A stretch of 64,000 bases of DNA from Neocallimastix lanati (nom. inval.) (lineage: Eukaryota > Neocallimastigomycota > Neocallimastigomycetes > Neocallimastigales > Neocallimastigaceae). The stretch's first letter is position 1, and every line of letters starts with the position of its first letter. The stretch covers positions 231,501 to 295,500 of the forward strand of contig JACVTC010000092.1 of NCBI GenBank assembly GCA_016946835.1, read 5' to 3'. The notes under the pieces are model-generated. The model was given only the letters and a program-made list of their open reading frames with translations. It did not search any database and was not told the DNA's origin. The translations under genes and the position numbers were made by a program. Of the stretch, positions 46,654 through 56,322 are shown in pieces.

Positions 46654-48200
46654 TTAGATAAAAATGTTGTTTGTAAATTTTTGTATCTTTGGTCCATTTG
46701 AGTCCTTGGTTAATATGTCCGCTAGCATGTTTTCAATATCAATATATTCTAATTTTACTTTCTTCTTTGCAGTATTGTCCCTGTTGAAATGATATCTTAC
46801 ACTTATATGCTTTAATTTTGTATTTATTTCTCCGTTCTCCATTATTTTCTTACTTGCTTGATTATCTGTATAGATTTTAACAGTTATCCATTTGTTTAAA
46901 ATTTCTTTTATTATATTTCTAATCCATAATATTTTCTTTATATTTTCGGAAGTGCTTATGTACTCCGCTTCAGCAGTAGACGTAGCAACACTTGTTTGTT
47001 TCTTGGACAGCCAGCATATCGGACTTGTTCCCATAAGTATTATTCCTCCTGAGGTAGATTTTCTATCTTCCAAACAGCCGGCAAAGTCAGAGTCGGTATA
47101 TGCAACAAGCTCCCCCTTTTCATTATATTCTATCTTAAATTCTTTGGTACTGTTAATATATTTTAGAATATTTATTATTTTGTTCCAATCCGATATAGTT
47201 GGATTTTCACATTTTCTTGAAGCTTTATTTACAGCGAAAGCTATGTCAGGTCTAGTACATTTCGAAAGGTATATTAAGGAACCTATTGCGCTTTTATAGA
47301 TTGTTTTATCGAAAGGTTTATTGTTTTCTGATATTTTATTATCACCAGTACATGGTGTTTTTCTTTTCTTTGTATTATCAATATTAAATTTATATAACAT
47401 ATTATTTATAAAATTTTTCTGTGAAATAATATATGAATTATTTTCTTTCTTTACTTCAATTCCTAATATGTATTCAATTGGATCACATTTAGATATTTTA
47501 AATTTTGATTTTATTTTATTTATTATTTGTTTAATGTATTCGTTTTCTCCAGCGATGACCATGTCGTCCACGTATAAGCCGATAATGCATTTTGTTATAT
47601 TATTTTTTGTAAATTTGAAAATACATTGTTCGGATTTAATTTGAATGAACTCATTTTTTATTAGGAATTTTCTAATGGTATTATATCATTGTCTACCAGA
47701 TTGCTTAAGGCCATACAAAGCTTTGTTGAGCTTCCAATATCCCCGCCCAAAGCGCGTATCGCCTTTAGGAATAGTAGTATAAATATCTTTATCAAGCGGA
47801 GCATTAAGGTAAGCGGCCTTTATATCTAGCTGGAAAATATTCCACTTAAGAGCAGCAGAAATAGCGAATATTAATTTAAGACCATCAATGTTTAGAGTAG
47901 GAGAATAAGTTAATTCATAATCGATTCCCCATTTTTGTTTAAATCCACGAGCAACTAAACGAGCTTTATATTTATAAATATTATTATTTGAATCACGTTT
48001 AGTGTTGAAAACCCATTTTGTGGTAATGATGTTTTTGTTTTTAGGTACATTTTTAACAAAAGTCATAATATTATTAGAATAAAGGTTATTAAGTTCATCA
48101 TTAATAGCCTCAATCCAGTTATTTTTGTCTTCACTGTTTATTGCTTCTTCATATGTATTAGGAATGTGACAAAATATAGAAGCAATAATAATGTCGTTGA
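46654..48200 (-). pseudogene. pol: E6 pol, RT and RNase H part
   Basis: The reverse transcriptase start (TTKWVFNTKRDS, KARLVARGFKQKWGIDYELTYSPT, DIKAAYLNAPLDKDIYTT, YGLKQSGRQ) lies near 47690-48060. The second half starts near the MDDMVIAGEN catalytic strand (about 47570). RNase H has AYTDSDFAGCLEDRKSTSGG (about 47100), STAEAEYIS (46960) and ADILTKDSNGP (46700). The family and order are clear; it is not one open frame. Confidence 0.85.
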
Positions 48201-48797
48201 TTTAGTCTAGTTTTCTACGAGTACTAATATTAGTAGGTGCAGTCTCTTTATATTTTGGACTAAGTGGTCTTTTATAGATGTTGCCATATTCTGTATTGGC
48301 TACAATGTCATCCATAATTTCATCTTTATTAAAATCAATAACACTTGATGCATCTATAAGAGATTTGTGGGCATAATTTTCTTTGTTTACTATTATTGTT
48401 GTTAAATTTATTATTTATTTCGTTATTATTAGTAAGTGAAATTTCGTCTGTTTTTTGAGAAATTTGGTTGGTTGAAGAATCGGTTATTAAAGGTAAATTC
48501 TGATTAATATTATATAGAAGAGTTATATTTTTAAGATTTTCCATTACCGTATTTTTATTATCTGAAGGAATATTATTGATATCTATTGTAGGAGTGGAGA
48601 AATTATAGTTTTTCTTCATAGAGTCGCTGGATTTTGAATTTTGCTGAATTAATTCATTATTTTTTCGATAAAAAATTTTTATTAATTAAATTTTGATCAT
48701 TTTTTGGTAAATTTTTGATATTCATTGATTTATTTGAATTATTAATAGATTTATGTGAATCATTATTGTTGTCATATGTTATATGTGATTCATTAGT
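48201..48797 (-). pseudogene. E6 Asn/Ser-rich linker between integrase and RT, 3' part
   Basis: Minus-strand frames of low complexity (Asn, Ser, Thr, Asp) between the E7 insertion and the RT part. Copia polyproteins carry such a variable linker. No domain was recognised. Confidence 0.5.
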
Positions 48798-49483
48798 TGA
48801 TATAAAACAAATATGTGTAGTAACATATTTGTATATTTAATAATAATTATTAAATATTAAATTTATATCTCTTTTGTCAATAATAATATTTGAAATAATT
48901 TCTTATTCATATATTATTCAATATTTATATATATATTATTCATTATAATATGAAATATATTAAATATATTAAATTAAATAGTTAATTTCTTCTAAATATA
49001 TATAATAAGAATATTATTATATATATAATTTAACTATTCATATTTATTTTTAAAGTTTATATTAAAAATACATAATACTTCTATATATTATAATATATAA
49101 TATAATGAAATAGTTTTAGTTATTTTAATTATAATTAAATATATATAGTTGATATTATTTATTATATTCATATTTATTATATAATTATATTCTTATATAT
49201 TTAACTTTATTATTCTTATTTTCATTTTAAGAATTATATAGTTATATTTATTATATTTATTATATATTATACTATACTCCGATATAATATATTTTAAATG
49301 TATATTTATTATTATTAATAATTAAATTATTATAAAGATTCCTAATAACTACTCTTCTTTATTTGTAGTTTAGAGAAGACCCTTGGTTAATTGGGTTTTA
49401 TAAATTAAAAAAATATTAATAAAGGTTAATTAAATATAACGATACTATTAAAAATTAGTAGCACATAAAAGTCCCGCATATCA
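48798..49483 (+). repeat. E7 5' LTR, long subtype
   Basis: 686 bp, TGATATAAAAC...CCCGCATATCA. It matches the solo LTR 7206-7906 in inverted orientation. Only the ends match the 385-bp LTRs. Confidence 0.85.
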
Positions 49484-49488
49484 AAAAT

Positions 49489-49506
49489 TGGTGGAGATAT
49501 CGGGGA
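49489..49506 (+). promoter_or_regulatory. E7 primer-binding site
   Basis: TGGTGGAGATATCGGGGA, same as E0, E1 and E2. Confidence 0.82.
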
Positions 49507-49691
49507 TGTGCAATAGTGTTGTTATATTGTTTTAAAAAAAAATTAAATTTGAGGATTAATTATACATATTAAATATTATATTTTGTTTTTTTTTTATAAT
49601 TGGTTATTGAGCTGAGATTGGTTATAATTAATAATAATAAATCATTAAATAACACAAAACTAATTTAAATAATTAAAAGGATATATAATTA

Positions 49692-49740
49692 GAGACAACT
49701 GGGAATTCGGACCAGAATAAAAACGAACAAGTCTTTAATT
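49692..49740 (+). other. Leader motif shared with E2
   Basis: ACTGGGAATTCGGACCAG then ATAAAAACGAACAAG and TCTTTAATT, matching both copies in the E2 leader with a few changes. The rest of the E7 leader is A/T-rich and unlike E2, so the motif stands out as conserved. Confidence 0.65.
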
Positions 49741-50003
49741 TTCCTTTATATTAAAATTATTAAAATAGGATTAGTTATAATTGTTTAGTAATAATATTTT
49801 AGTTGAATAGTTATAATAATAATTATACAAAAAAATATTTGTTAAAAAAAAAATAATAATAATATAATTATTCTATATATAGAATAATAATTATTTGTAT
49901 ATAATATTAATAAAGTAGAGTTAGCAATAACAAAATAAAAGAGTAGAATAATAAATTGTTTCATAATAGAAAAAAAAATTTAAAATAAAATAAGAGATTA
50001 GTA

Positions 50004-50060
<57 letters not shown>

Positions 50061-50194
50061 TATAATACATATTTTCATATTTATTAATAACTAGGAATAG
50101 GATATAAAATAAAATAAAATAAAATAAAATAAATATAGAAAGTGTTATTGGTATTTATTATTAATTATTAAACCAAAACGCAATAACGAATTAA

Positions 50195-50233
<39 letters not shown>

Positions 50234-50247
50234 ATTAATTTTCTTTT

Positions 50248-51285
50248 ATGAGAAGTGAACATAATAATAGCATTAATAGTAGTACTAACAAAACCATGTC
50301 GGATACAAAGACTCTTCCAAGGATAGGTGGTCCTCACAGAGACGCGGAGATCTGGCAGTTCCGAATCGAACAATGGTTTAAAAGAGAAGGGATAACTACC
50401 AACGAAGATAAGTTTAGTTATATTATCTCTTCTGCAGAAGATGATTTAGTAAGAGTATTGAAAATGAAAGAAAATGAATTAGGTAAAACTCCCACATTAG
50501 ATGAATGTGTTGAAGTCATCAAAAAGAAATATTGGCGAGAGAATAAAAAGGAAGATAAACTTAGACAGTTCAAACGTATGACTATAGAGCCAAGAGAAAC
50601 TGTCTACGATTTTAACACTAGATATTTGAATTTATATGATTTATTAGATAATGAAGACAGAGCTTCAATTTCTGTCATTGACTATGAGAATGCTTTTAGA
50701 CCAAGACAACAAATATATGAGAAAATAGCAATGGAAGAATACAAATCATTAGAGGATGCATGTAGTCAAGCTGAAAAATATGAAAGCATTCTACAAGAAT
50801 CTAATTTTTATAATAATAAAAGTAGTAAAAAGGAAAGAATGTATTCCAATAATTATAACAGAAATATTTATCATAATAACTCATTCTCTAATAATAATGG
50901 TTATAATTATAACAATTCTTGGAAGAGAACTAGTGGTAGAAACTCTAGAAACCCTAGGAATACACCCACGAATATGCCTCCCAATCCCATTCATAGAAAT
51001 AATCATAATATGCTAAATAATTTTAATAATAATGGAATTAATAACCCATATAATATAAATAATAATCATTTAAATAATAGAAACAATAATAATTATAAAA
51101 TTAACAACAATCAAATACCTAATAATGATGGAATGGATGACTTGGTAAATAGAATGCAGAGTTTACAAATTAAAACATGCTATTTCTGTAACCAACCTGG
51201 TCATCTTGTTAAGGATTGTACTGAATTAGCCAAAATTAAACAAGATCCAAATTTTATAAATTATTTTAATTTACAAAAAAACTGA
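50248..51285 (+). CDS. gag: E7 gag, 345 aa
   Basis: Gypsy Gag. The capsid region covers about residues 20-185 (TLPRIGGPHRDAEIWQFRIEQWFKRE is the conserved start region; also KKYWRENKKEDKLRQ and ISVIDYENAFRPRQQ). An Asn-rich linker spans about 190-300, and the zinc knuckle CYFCNQPGHLVKDC lies near residue 312. The frame is open. An ATG at 50248 opens the frame 18 bases after a 32-A run; a second in-frame ATG (50297, MSDTKTLPRIGG) lies nearer the conserved start and may be the true one. The C-terminus ends in QKN at the slippery site, as in E2. Confidence 0.9.
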   Translation: MRSEHNNSINSSTNKTMSDTKTLPRIGGPHRDAEIWQFRIEQWFKREGITTNEDKFSYIISSAEDDLVRVLKMKENELGKTPTLDECVEVIKKKYWRENKKEDKLRQFKRMTIEPRETVYDFNTRYLNLYDLLDNEDRASISVIDYENAFRPRQQIYEKIAMEEYKSLEDACSQAEKYESILQESNFYNNKSSKKERMYSNNYNRNIYHNNSFSNNNGYNYNNSWKRTSGRNSRNPRNTPTNMPPNPIHRNNHNMLNNFNNNGINNPYNINNNHLNNRNNNNYKINNNQIPNNDGMDDLVNRMQSLQIKTCYFCNQPGHLVKDCTELAKIKQDPNFINYFNLQKN

Positions 51286-51308
51286 ATGATGGAAGAAGGC
51301 AAACTTCC
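51276..51308 (+). promoter_or_regulatory. E7 gag-pol -1 frameshift signal
   Basis: A AAA AAC (51276-51282) before the gag stop, 8 nt, then GGAAG (51291-51295) paired with CTTCC (51304-51308). The short -1 frame peptide that follows is close to that of E2 (NGRRxTS in both). Confidence 0.88.
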
Positions 51309-51355
51309 CATAATCAAATTGCCACTTCTCCAGTAATAACTGCAGCAACATGGAA

Positions 51356-52680
51356 CATAGTGTTATTTGAAATTATTGAATTATTTGAAAATTTTTTGAT
51401 ATGATATGAATGTGATTTTGCTTCAGCCAATAGATTTTCTTGAAAATTTTCATCATTTTTTGAAAAATTTTTATTATTAAAATTTTTTTTCATATTATTA
51501 TTATTTATTGTAAAATTCTGTAAATTTTGGCTTGATTTTTCATTATTTAAAAATATTTTATTTTTATCAAAATTTTCAAATTCAGTTATTTTTTCTATTC
51601 CTTTGTTCCTGCTGGAAGTTGAGGCGGCGTAAGCAGGATCTTCTGGTTTATATTTTTCAATAATACTAGAATTAAAATTGGTATTCTTAGTATTATTTCT
51701 AAACTTTTTATTATAATTTTTATTTATTATTTCTAAATTTCTATTTATCTCATTCAAATAATTATTTTCAGAATTATTTTTGTCAACATTGTTGAAATTG
51801 AATTTCAATTTAAATTCACAATTATTTTTATTTTTAATTTCAGGATTAATTTTAGAATTTATTTCAACATCTTTATTTAAATTATGGTTATTTTTCTGGT
51901 TTATATCTTCATTATCAAATTCTTGGTTTTCTTCATTTAACGATATATTATTGACATGCTTATTTTTAATGTAATTACTTTTATGTTCTGTATTAGTAGT
52001 CCTTTCATTATTAATATTTTCATTTAAAATGTTTTCTTCATTTAAGATGTTTCTTCCATTAAAATTATTTTCATTGTTCATATTATTATCTTTATTTATA
52101 TTATTATCTTCATTTATATTATTGTCTTCTGGATTCCTATCTTTTCTATTGTTGTCTTTCATAAATGAGAAGTAAGAGTCTTTATAATTGCTTGTTTCGT
52201 ATTTGTGTTTACTAGGCTCTTCTTCAACGAATTCTACATCGTTAGTATAATGCATTTTATTATTTTCAATATCCATGATAATATATGAATATTTTTTATC
52301 ATCAAATCCCGAGAATACGCCCTTCTTAGCATTTGGTAAAAATTTTTATTTGTGTTGTGTATCATCCCTGTAATAACACACACAACCAAAAGTTTTTAAA
52401 TGTTTTAACTCTACCTTTTTGTTGTAAAATACTTCATTGGGTATTAAAAATTTATTTCCTGAATGGGGAATTAAGTTATATATGTAGCATGCCTGTTTTA
52501 TGGCAAAATTCCAAAAGTTTTCTGATAATTCTGCCCAATATAGAAGAGTTTTAGCTGAATTTCTAAGAGTTCTGTTTATTCTTTCAGCTTTTCCATTAAC
52601 TTCAGGACAACCTGGGGGAGAATAGGTTTTTTCTATTCCATTTTCTTTACAGTATTTATTAACTGTTTTATTTTTAAATT
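51356..52680 (-). pseudogene. E6 integrase C-terminal part and Asn-rich linker
   Basis: The upper third (about 52330-52680) encodes the end of the copia integrase core and the following domain in a broken state. Below it lies a long Asn/Glu/Lys-rich linker with several ENNI/NEENIL-like repeats (about 51400-52276). Its lower end touches E7. Confidence 0.6.
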
Positions 52681-52687
52681 CCTTTCC

Positions 52688-53460
52688 TCAATCTGATTTA
52701 AATATTTTAATATTATATTCTTCAAATTGGTTATTTAAGTACTTGAAGAATTCCACAATTAATTCGGGGGCTTCGGCTTTAGATTTTAAAGTATATATCC
52801 ATACTTTTCTTGAGAATTCATCCATGAATGTAATAAAGTATTTTTTATTATTGATAGATGAATTGTATGGACCTGAAATGTCTGAATGTATTATTTCTAA
52901 TATTTTCTTAGCTTTTGGTGTTTTTCCTCCGTATGATTTCCTTGACATTTTAGCTACTTTACATTCTATGCATTTAGGAGTTTTTATTTGGTGTAAACTT
53001 AGATATTTGTTTATGTTTTCTAGGTAATAATGACCTAGTCTTCTATGCCAAATTTCAAGGCTTTTTTCATCAACTTCGTTTAAAGCCATAATATTTTTAT
53101 CCTTTTCTTCAAAGTTTTTATTAATATTGTAAGTATTTACTAAGAATTGATTATCATTTGTAGAATAATAAGTTCCTATATATACATTATTTGGACCCCA
53201 TAAGTTAAATCTACCACGTGTATAATCATCAGTGTCAATAATGACTCTATATCCTATTTTGGCCAGTTCTATTCCACTAATAAGATTTTTAGTTGCAGAT
53301 TTTGAATATAATACCCTGTCTAGTCGTACATATATTCCATTAATGTAACATTCGTAAGTACCATATCCTTCGAAGCTACACATTGTCCCATTGGCACATC
53401 TTAACTTTATTTTGTAGTGAATAAAATTATTTAGCAAATTAAAATCATTAGTTATATGTT
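52688..53460 (-). pseudogene. pol: E6 protease-integrase part
   Basis: Contains the post-protease segment CSFEGYGTYECYING and KNLISGIELAKIGY, the integrase zinc-binding region (WHRRLGHYYLENINKYL, CIECKVAK) and the first catalytic Asp region (IIHSDISGPYNSS; FITFMDEFSRKVWIYTLKSK). The protease DTG motif lies just upstream near 53470. Typical copia order. Confidence 0.82.
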
Positions 53461-53482
53461 CTCCAGCACCAGTATCATATAA

Positions 53483-54841
53483 CTATTCACTAGTCTTATC
53501 ATTTTCTTCATAATAATTAATGTTGTTTACATATAATTCCTCTTTTTTATTAGGAATTGTTATTTCCTTTGGAATAATAAAGCTATCATTCACGTATTCA
53601 ATTAATCCAGAAAATTTAACCTTATTGTTAATGTTTATTTCTTCTTGTTTTTCTATCAGTGCCCTTGCGTCTTCAAAATCAAAATTATCGTCATAACTAC
53701 TGGCACTGTCTGGATCAGAAATTTTACTTATTAAATGTAAAGACTTCTTTGGATAATCATTTAATGTGGTCTTTACTTGAAGCTTTTCTTGCCTCCCTTT
53801 ATTATGATTTGACTTCGTCTTCATATTATATATGCAGTTTCTGGTAGAGTGTCCTTTAACTTCACAAATGTGGCAATATGATTTATTATTATTGTCTTTG
53901 TTACTATTATCTTTATTATTATTGTTATATTGGTTACCATTTTGCTTTCCTCTTTTCTTAGAGTTAGAGTTTTTGTTATTATGGTTGTTGTGTTCATTTT
54001 TCTTTGAGGAATTACTAGTTCTTCTTCCTCTACTGATAAAATCTAGATCCATTGGATCATCTTTTTCAATGGTTTTGTTATCTTCCCAATTTTCTAGGTA
54101 AAATTTTGCATAAATAAAACTTTTGAGATTATTAATATATACATTAGGGCCACTATTCAAATTAATTTGAATGATATTTTTATAATCATCCGGTAGTACG
54201 TTATAGAGATATTTTAATTTTTCCTTATCAGTGATCTCCACATGTTGTTCTTCCATATCATCGAAAGTTTCTTTCATAAATTCTAGCTTTTCGATGATTT
54301 GATTTCTATCTCTGGCTTTAATACTTCTTAACCTTTTAAGCCAGTATTCCATATCAGCATTTGAATTTCCATATTTTGATTTGAGTCTTTCCATTATACA
54401 GAAACCATTATTAAGTCTGCTGATTTCTCTTAAAACAGAATCATCGAAATTCTTACTGATCATGAGTATCATGTCAGCATCGATCCTTTCTGCTTCCTCA
54501 ACTAATCTGATATGATTAAGAGGATTACCAAAAAAGTTAGTTAGCTGAGTATTGATATCAACATTATTGTTTCGATTAACCTCAGCATTATTGTTTCGAA
54601 TAGGTGCCGCAGGAGCTTGCGGCAACATTTTGGTAATTAATTTAGTAATTACCTTGTTGATAACATCGTTGACATTGGGGTTGTAATTAAAACCTACATC
54701 ATTAAGTTTTCCAACGACGTCGACTTCCATGAATTCCTTAATACCTTGACGTTTAGCGGCATTGTCAATAAGGAATTTCCACTCATTAAAGTTGGATTTT
54801 CCATGGAGGCGTTGGTCCTTAGCTAAGTTAAAGTCTTGCAT
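53483..54841 (-). CDS. gag: E6 gag, 452 aa
   Basis: Copia Gag starting MQDFNLAKDQRLHGKSNFNEWKF. The UBN2-like core covers about residues 15-260 (CIMERLKSKYGNSNADMEYWLKRL; LKYLYNVLPDDYKNI). An Asn/Lys-rich basic stretch comes before the zinc knuckle CHICEVKGHSTRNC (about residue 325). An acidic tail follows. The frame is open. The ATG at 54841 lies about 60 nt after the primer site. Confidence 0.85.
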   Translation of the reverse strand: MQDFNLAKDQRLHGKSNFNEWKFLIDNAAKRQGIKEFMEVDVVGKLNDVGFNYNPNVNDVINKVITKLITKMLPQAPAAPIRNNNAEVNRNNNVDINTQLTNFFGNPLNHIRLVEEAERIDADMILMISKNFDDSVLREISRLNNGFCIMERLKSKYGNSNADMEYWLKRLRSIKARDRNQIIEKLEFMKETFDDMEEQHVEITDKEKLKYLYNVLPDDYKNIIQINLNSGPNVYINNLKSFIYAKFYLENWEDNKTIEKDDPMDLDFISRGRRTSNSSKKNEHNNHNNKNSNSKKRGKQNGNQYNNNNKDNSNKDNNNKSYCHICEVKGHSTRNCIYNMKTKSNHNKGRQEKLQVKTTLNDYPKKSLHLISKISDPDSASSYDDNFDFEDARALIEKQEEININNKVKFSGLIEYVNDSFIIPKEITIPNKKEELYVNNINYYEENDKTSE

Positions 54842-54902
54842 GATTTCGAAGCGGTGAAGCGAATTAATTAAGTACTTTTAATAATAAATGATATGAGTCA
54901 AC

Positions 54903-54916
54903 TGAGACTCTTAATC
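54903..54916 (-). promoter_or_regulatory. E6 primer-binding site, tRNA-Lys(CUU) anticodon arm
   Basis: The minus strand reads GATTAAGAGTCTCA directly after the 5' LTR, followed by GTTGACTCA, which may pair weakly with a D arm. Confidence 0.75.
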
Positions 54917-55236
54917 TGTTAGCTTTATTAAATTTAGATCTATAATAATATTCCTTATGGAATATGGTATACAAGGGAAATAAGTGTATGATCTATCTTT
55001 CAGCTTTAAATAAGTAATAAAGTCACATGTTACTACATGCGTTTTCCATAACATAAAATAAATTAAAAATTAATTAAATAAATATTAAAAGATAATTAAC
55101 ATAGATTTATACAAGACGATAGATCATAATACATTTAAGTAATCATTAAATATAAATAAATAAATACACATAAATATAAATAAATACTATAAATAAATAA
55201 ATTAAATATATAGTTAAATTATGAGTGCAGTCAACA
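54917..55236 (-). repeat. E6 5' LTR
   Basis: 320 bp with TG...CA ends (TGTTGACTG...GCTAACA). Its outer 151 bp match 46483-46633 exactly as far as I can see. Confidence 0.85.
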
Positions 55237-55260
55237 ATAATAATAATAATAATAATAATA

Positions 55261-55329
<69 letters not shown>
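55236..55329. repeat. AAT run followed by ATT run (hairpin-forming microsatellite)
   Basis: About eight AAT units turn into about twenty-two ATT units, so the two arms are complementary and could extrude a hairpin. It directly abuts the outer end of the E6 5' LTR. Confidence 0.9.
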
Positions 55330-55906
55330 CAACTTAAGGATATTGAAGTGTGGATAGGACATTAGTTATAGATTTAAGTAATTATAAATGATAATATATT
55401 AAAAATTTTCACTCATAATTAATGTTTATGTTTGAAACGATTAAAGTAATTTAATAAAAAATATTATAATAAAAATTTACCTCATAATTTGTGGTTTGTT
55501 CGTATTTTGATATTAAGTACTTTTTTTATTTAATAAAGTTTAATTACATTTTATATATGTAATTAACGGAAAAATAAAATATAAATATATAATATAAAAT
55601 TTATAATAATAAAATATTATTATGTACAAAGTATGTATAAATATCGCAATAATTCTTTTAAATTTAAAAAAATAAAAAAATTTAAAAACAAATTTTAGAG
55701 ATATAGTAAATCTAAGACTATATAAATATATATATATTAAAAAGATTAAATTATATTTAATAAATAATAAAATAATAATTATATATAAAAAATTATAAAA
55801 CATAAAAATTTAGTAATGATAATAAAAATATATGAAAATGGTATATTGGAACAAATATTTATTAATATACTTAAATTCATAATAATGTATTAAAATTATG
55901 AAACTA

Positions 55907-55938
<32 letters not shown>

Positions 55939-55940
55939 GG
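55330..55940. other. AT-rich stretch upstream of the ABCA pseudogene
   Basis: No gene recognised. Minus-strand 55540-55803 is open for about 87 codons but reads as Ile/Phe/Tyr-rich low complexity. A missing first exon of the transporter could lie here, since the first exon seen begins directly after an AG acceptor-like TTATTTTAG. Confidence 0.4.
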
Positions 55941-56062
55941 GTGGAAGTTATTATTTTAGTCAATTGAAAGCTTTAATTAAAGAAACTTTCTTTTAAAAAA
56001 GAAGTTGAAAATTCAAACATATACGGAATTATTGATTCCTTTTATCATATGTGTAGTAATAT

Positions 56063-56322
56063 GTGAGTTTTTAATAATTTTATGAATATTTAAAAAAAAA
56101 ACTAAATAAAAAAAAAAAAAGTTAATAAAAAACAAATTTTTTTTCCTAATTACGATAAATATTACATATTATTGTCATTTTATATTATATTTTTAACCTA
56201 TTTATTATCATGATGATATAAATATAGACTATTAATATATATATATATATATATATATTTTTTTATTTGTAATTGTTATTTTTTATGCTATAATATGAAT
56301 ATATGTTCTATTTAACATTTAG
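56063..56322 (+). other. Intron 1 of the ABCA pseudogene
   Basis: GTGAGT donor at 56063 and TTTAACATTTAG acceptor ending at 56322, 260 bp. The codon split by it (T|AT) keeps the frame into MNKSSEVKK. Confidence 0.7.

Larger units (their letters stand above)
48798..51355 (+). mobile_element. E7: 5' part of a gypsy element (LTR, gag, start of pol)
   Basis: Order: 5' LTR 48798-49483 (686 bp, long subtype), primer site at 49489-49506, leader, gag 50248-51285, recoding site, and about 70 bases of pol in the -1 frame. At about 51355 it stops abruptly and minus-strand E6 linker sequence resumes. The rest of pol and the 3' LTR are missing. The gag looks whole. The long LTR subtype and the E2-like gag show that one gag lineage carries two LTR length forms. 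Confidence 0.85.
46483..55236 (-). mobile_element. E6: Ty1/copia LTR retrotransposon, split by gypsy E7
   Basis: The 5' LTR is at 54917-55236 (320 bp, TGTTGACTG...GCTAACA), with the primer site GATTAAGAGTCTCA next to it. The 3' LTR at 46483-46633 is cut to about 151 bp; that part looks identical to the 5' LTR. AGGGGGAG precedes the 3' LTR. Gag, protease-integrase, a linker and reverse transcriptase-RNase H follow in copia order, with E7 in the linker. It looks fairly young, with several breaks (about five). Confidence 0.85.

Noticed and set aside
55540-55803. Membrane protein of 87 aa on the minus strand
   Set aside because: Ile/Phe/Tyr-rich reading of AT-rich DNA with no neighbours or motifs to support it.
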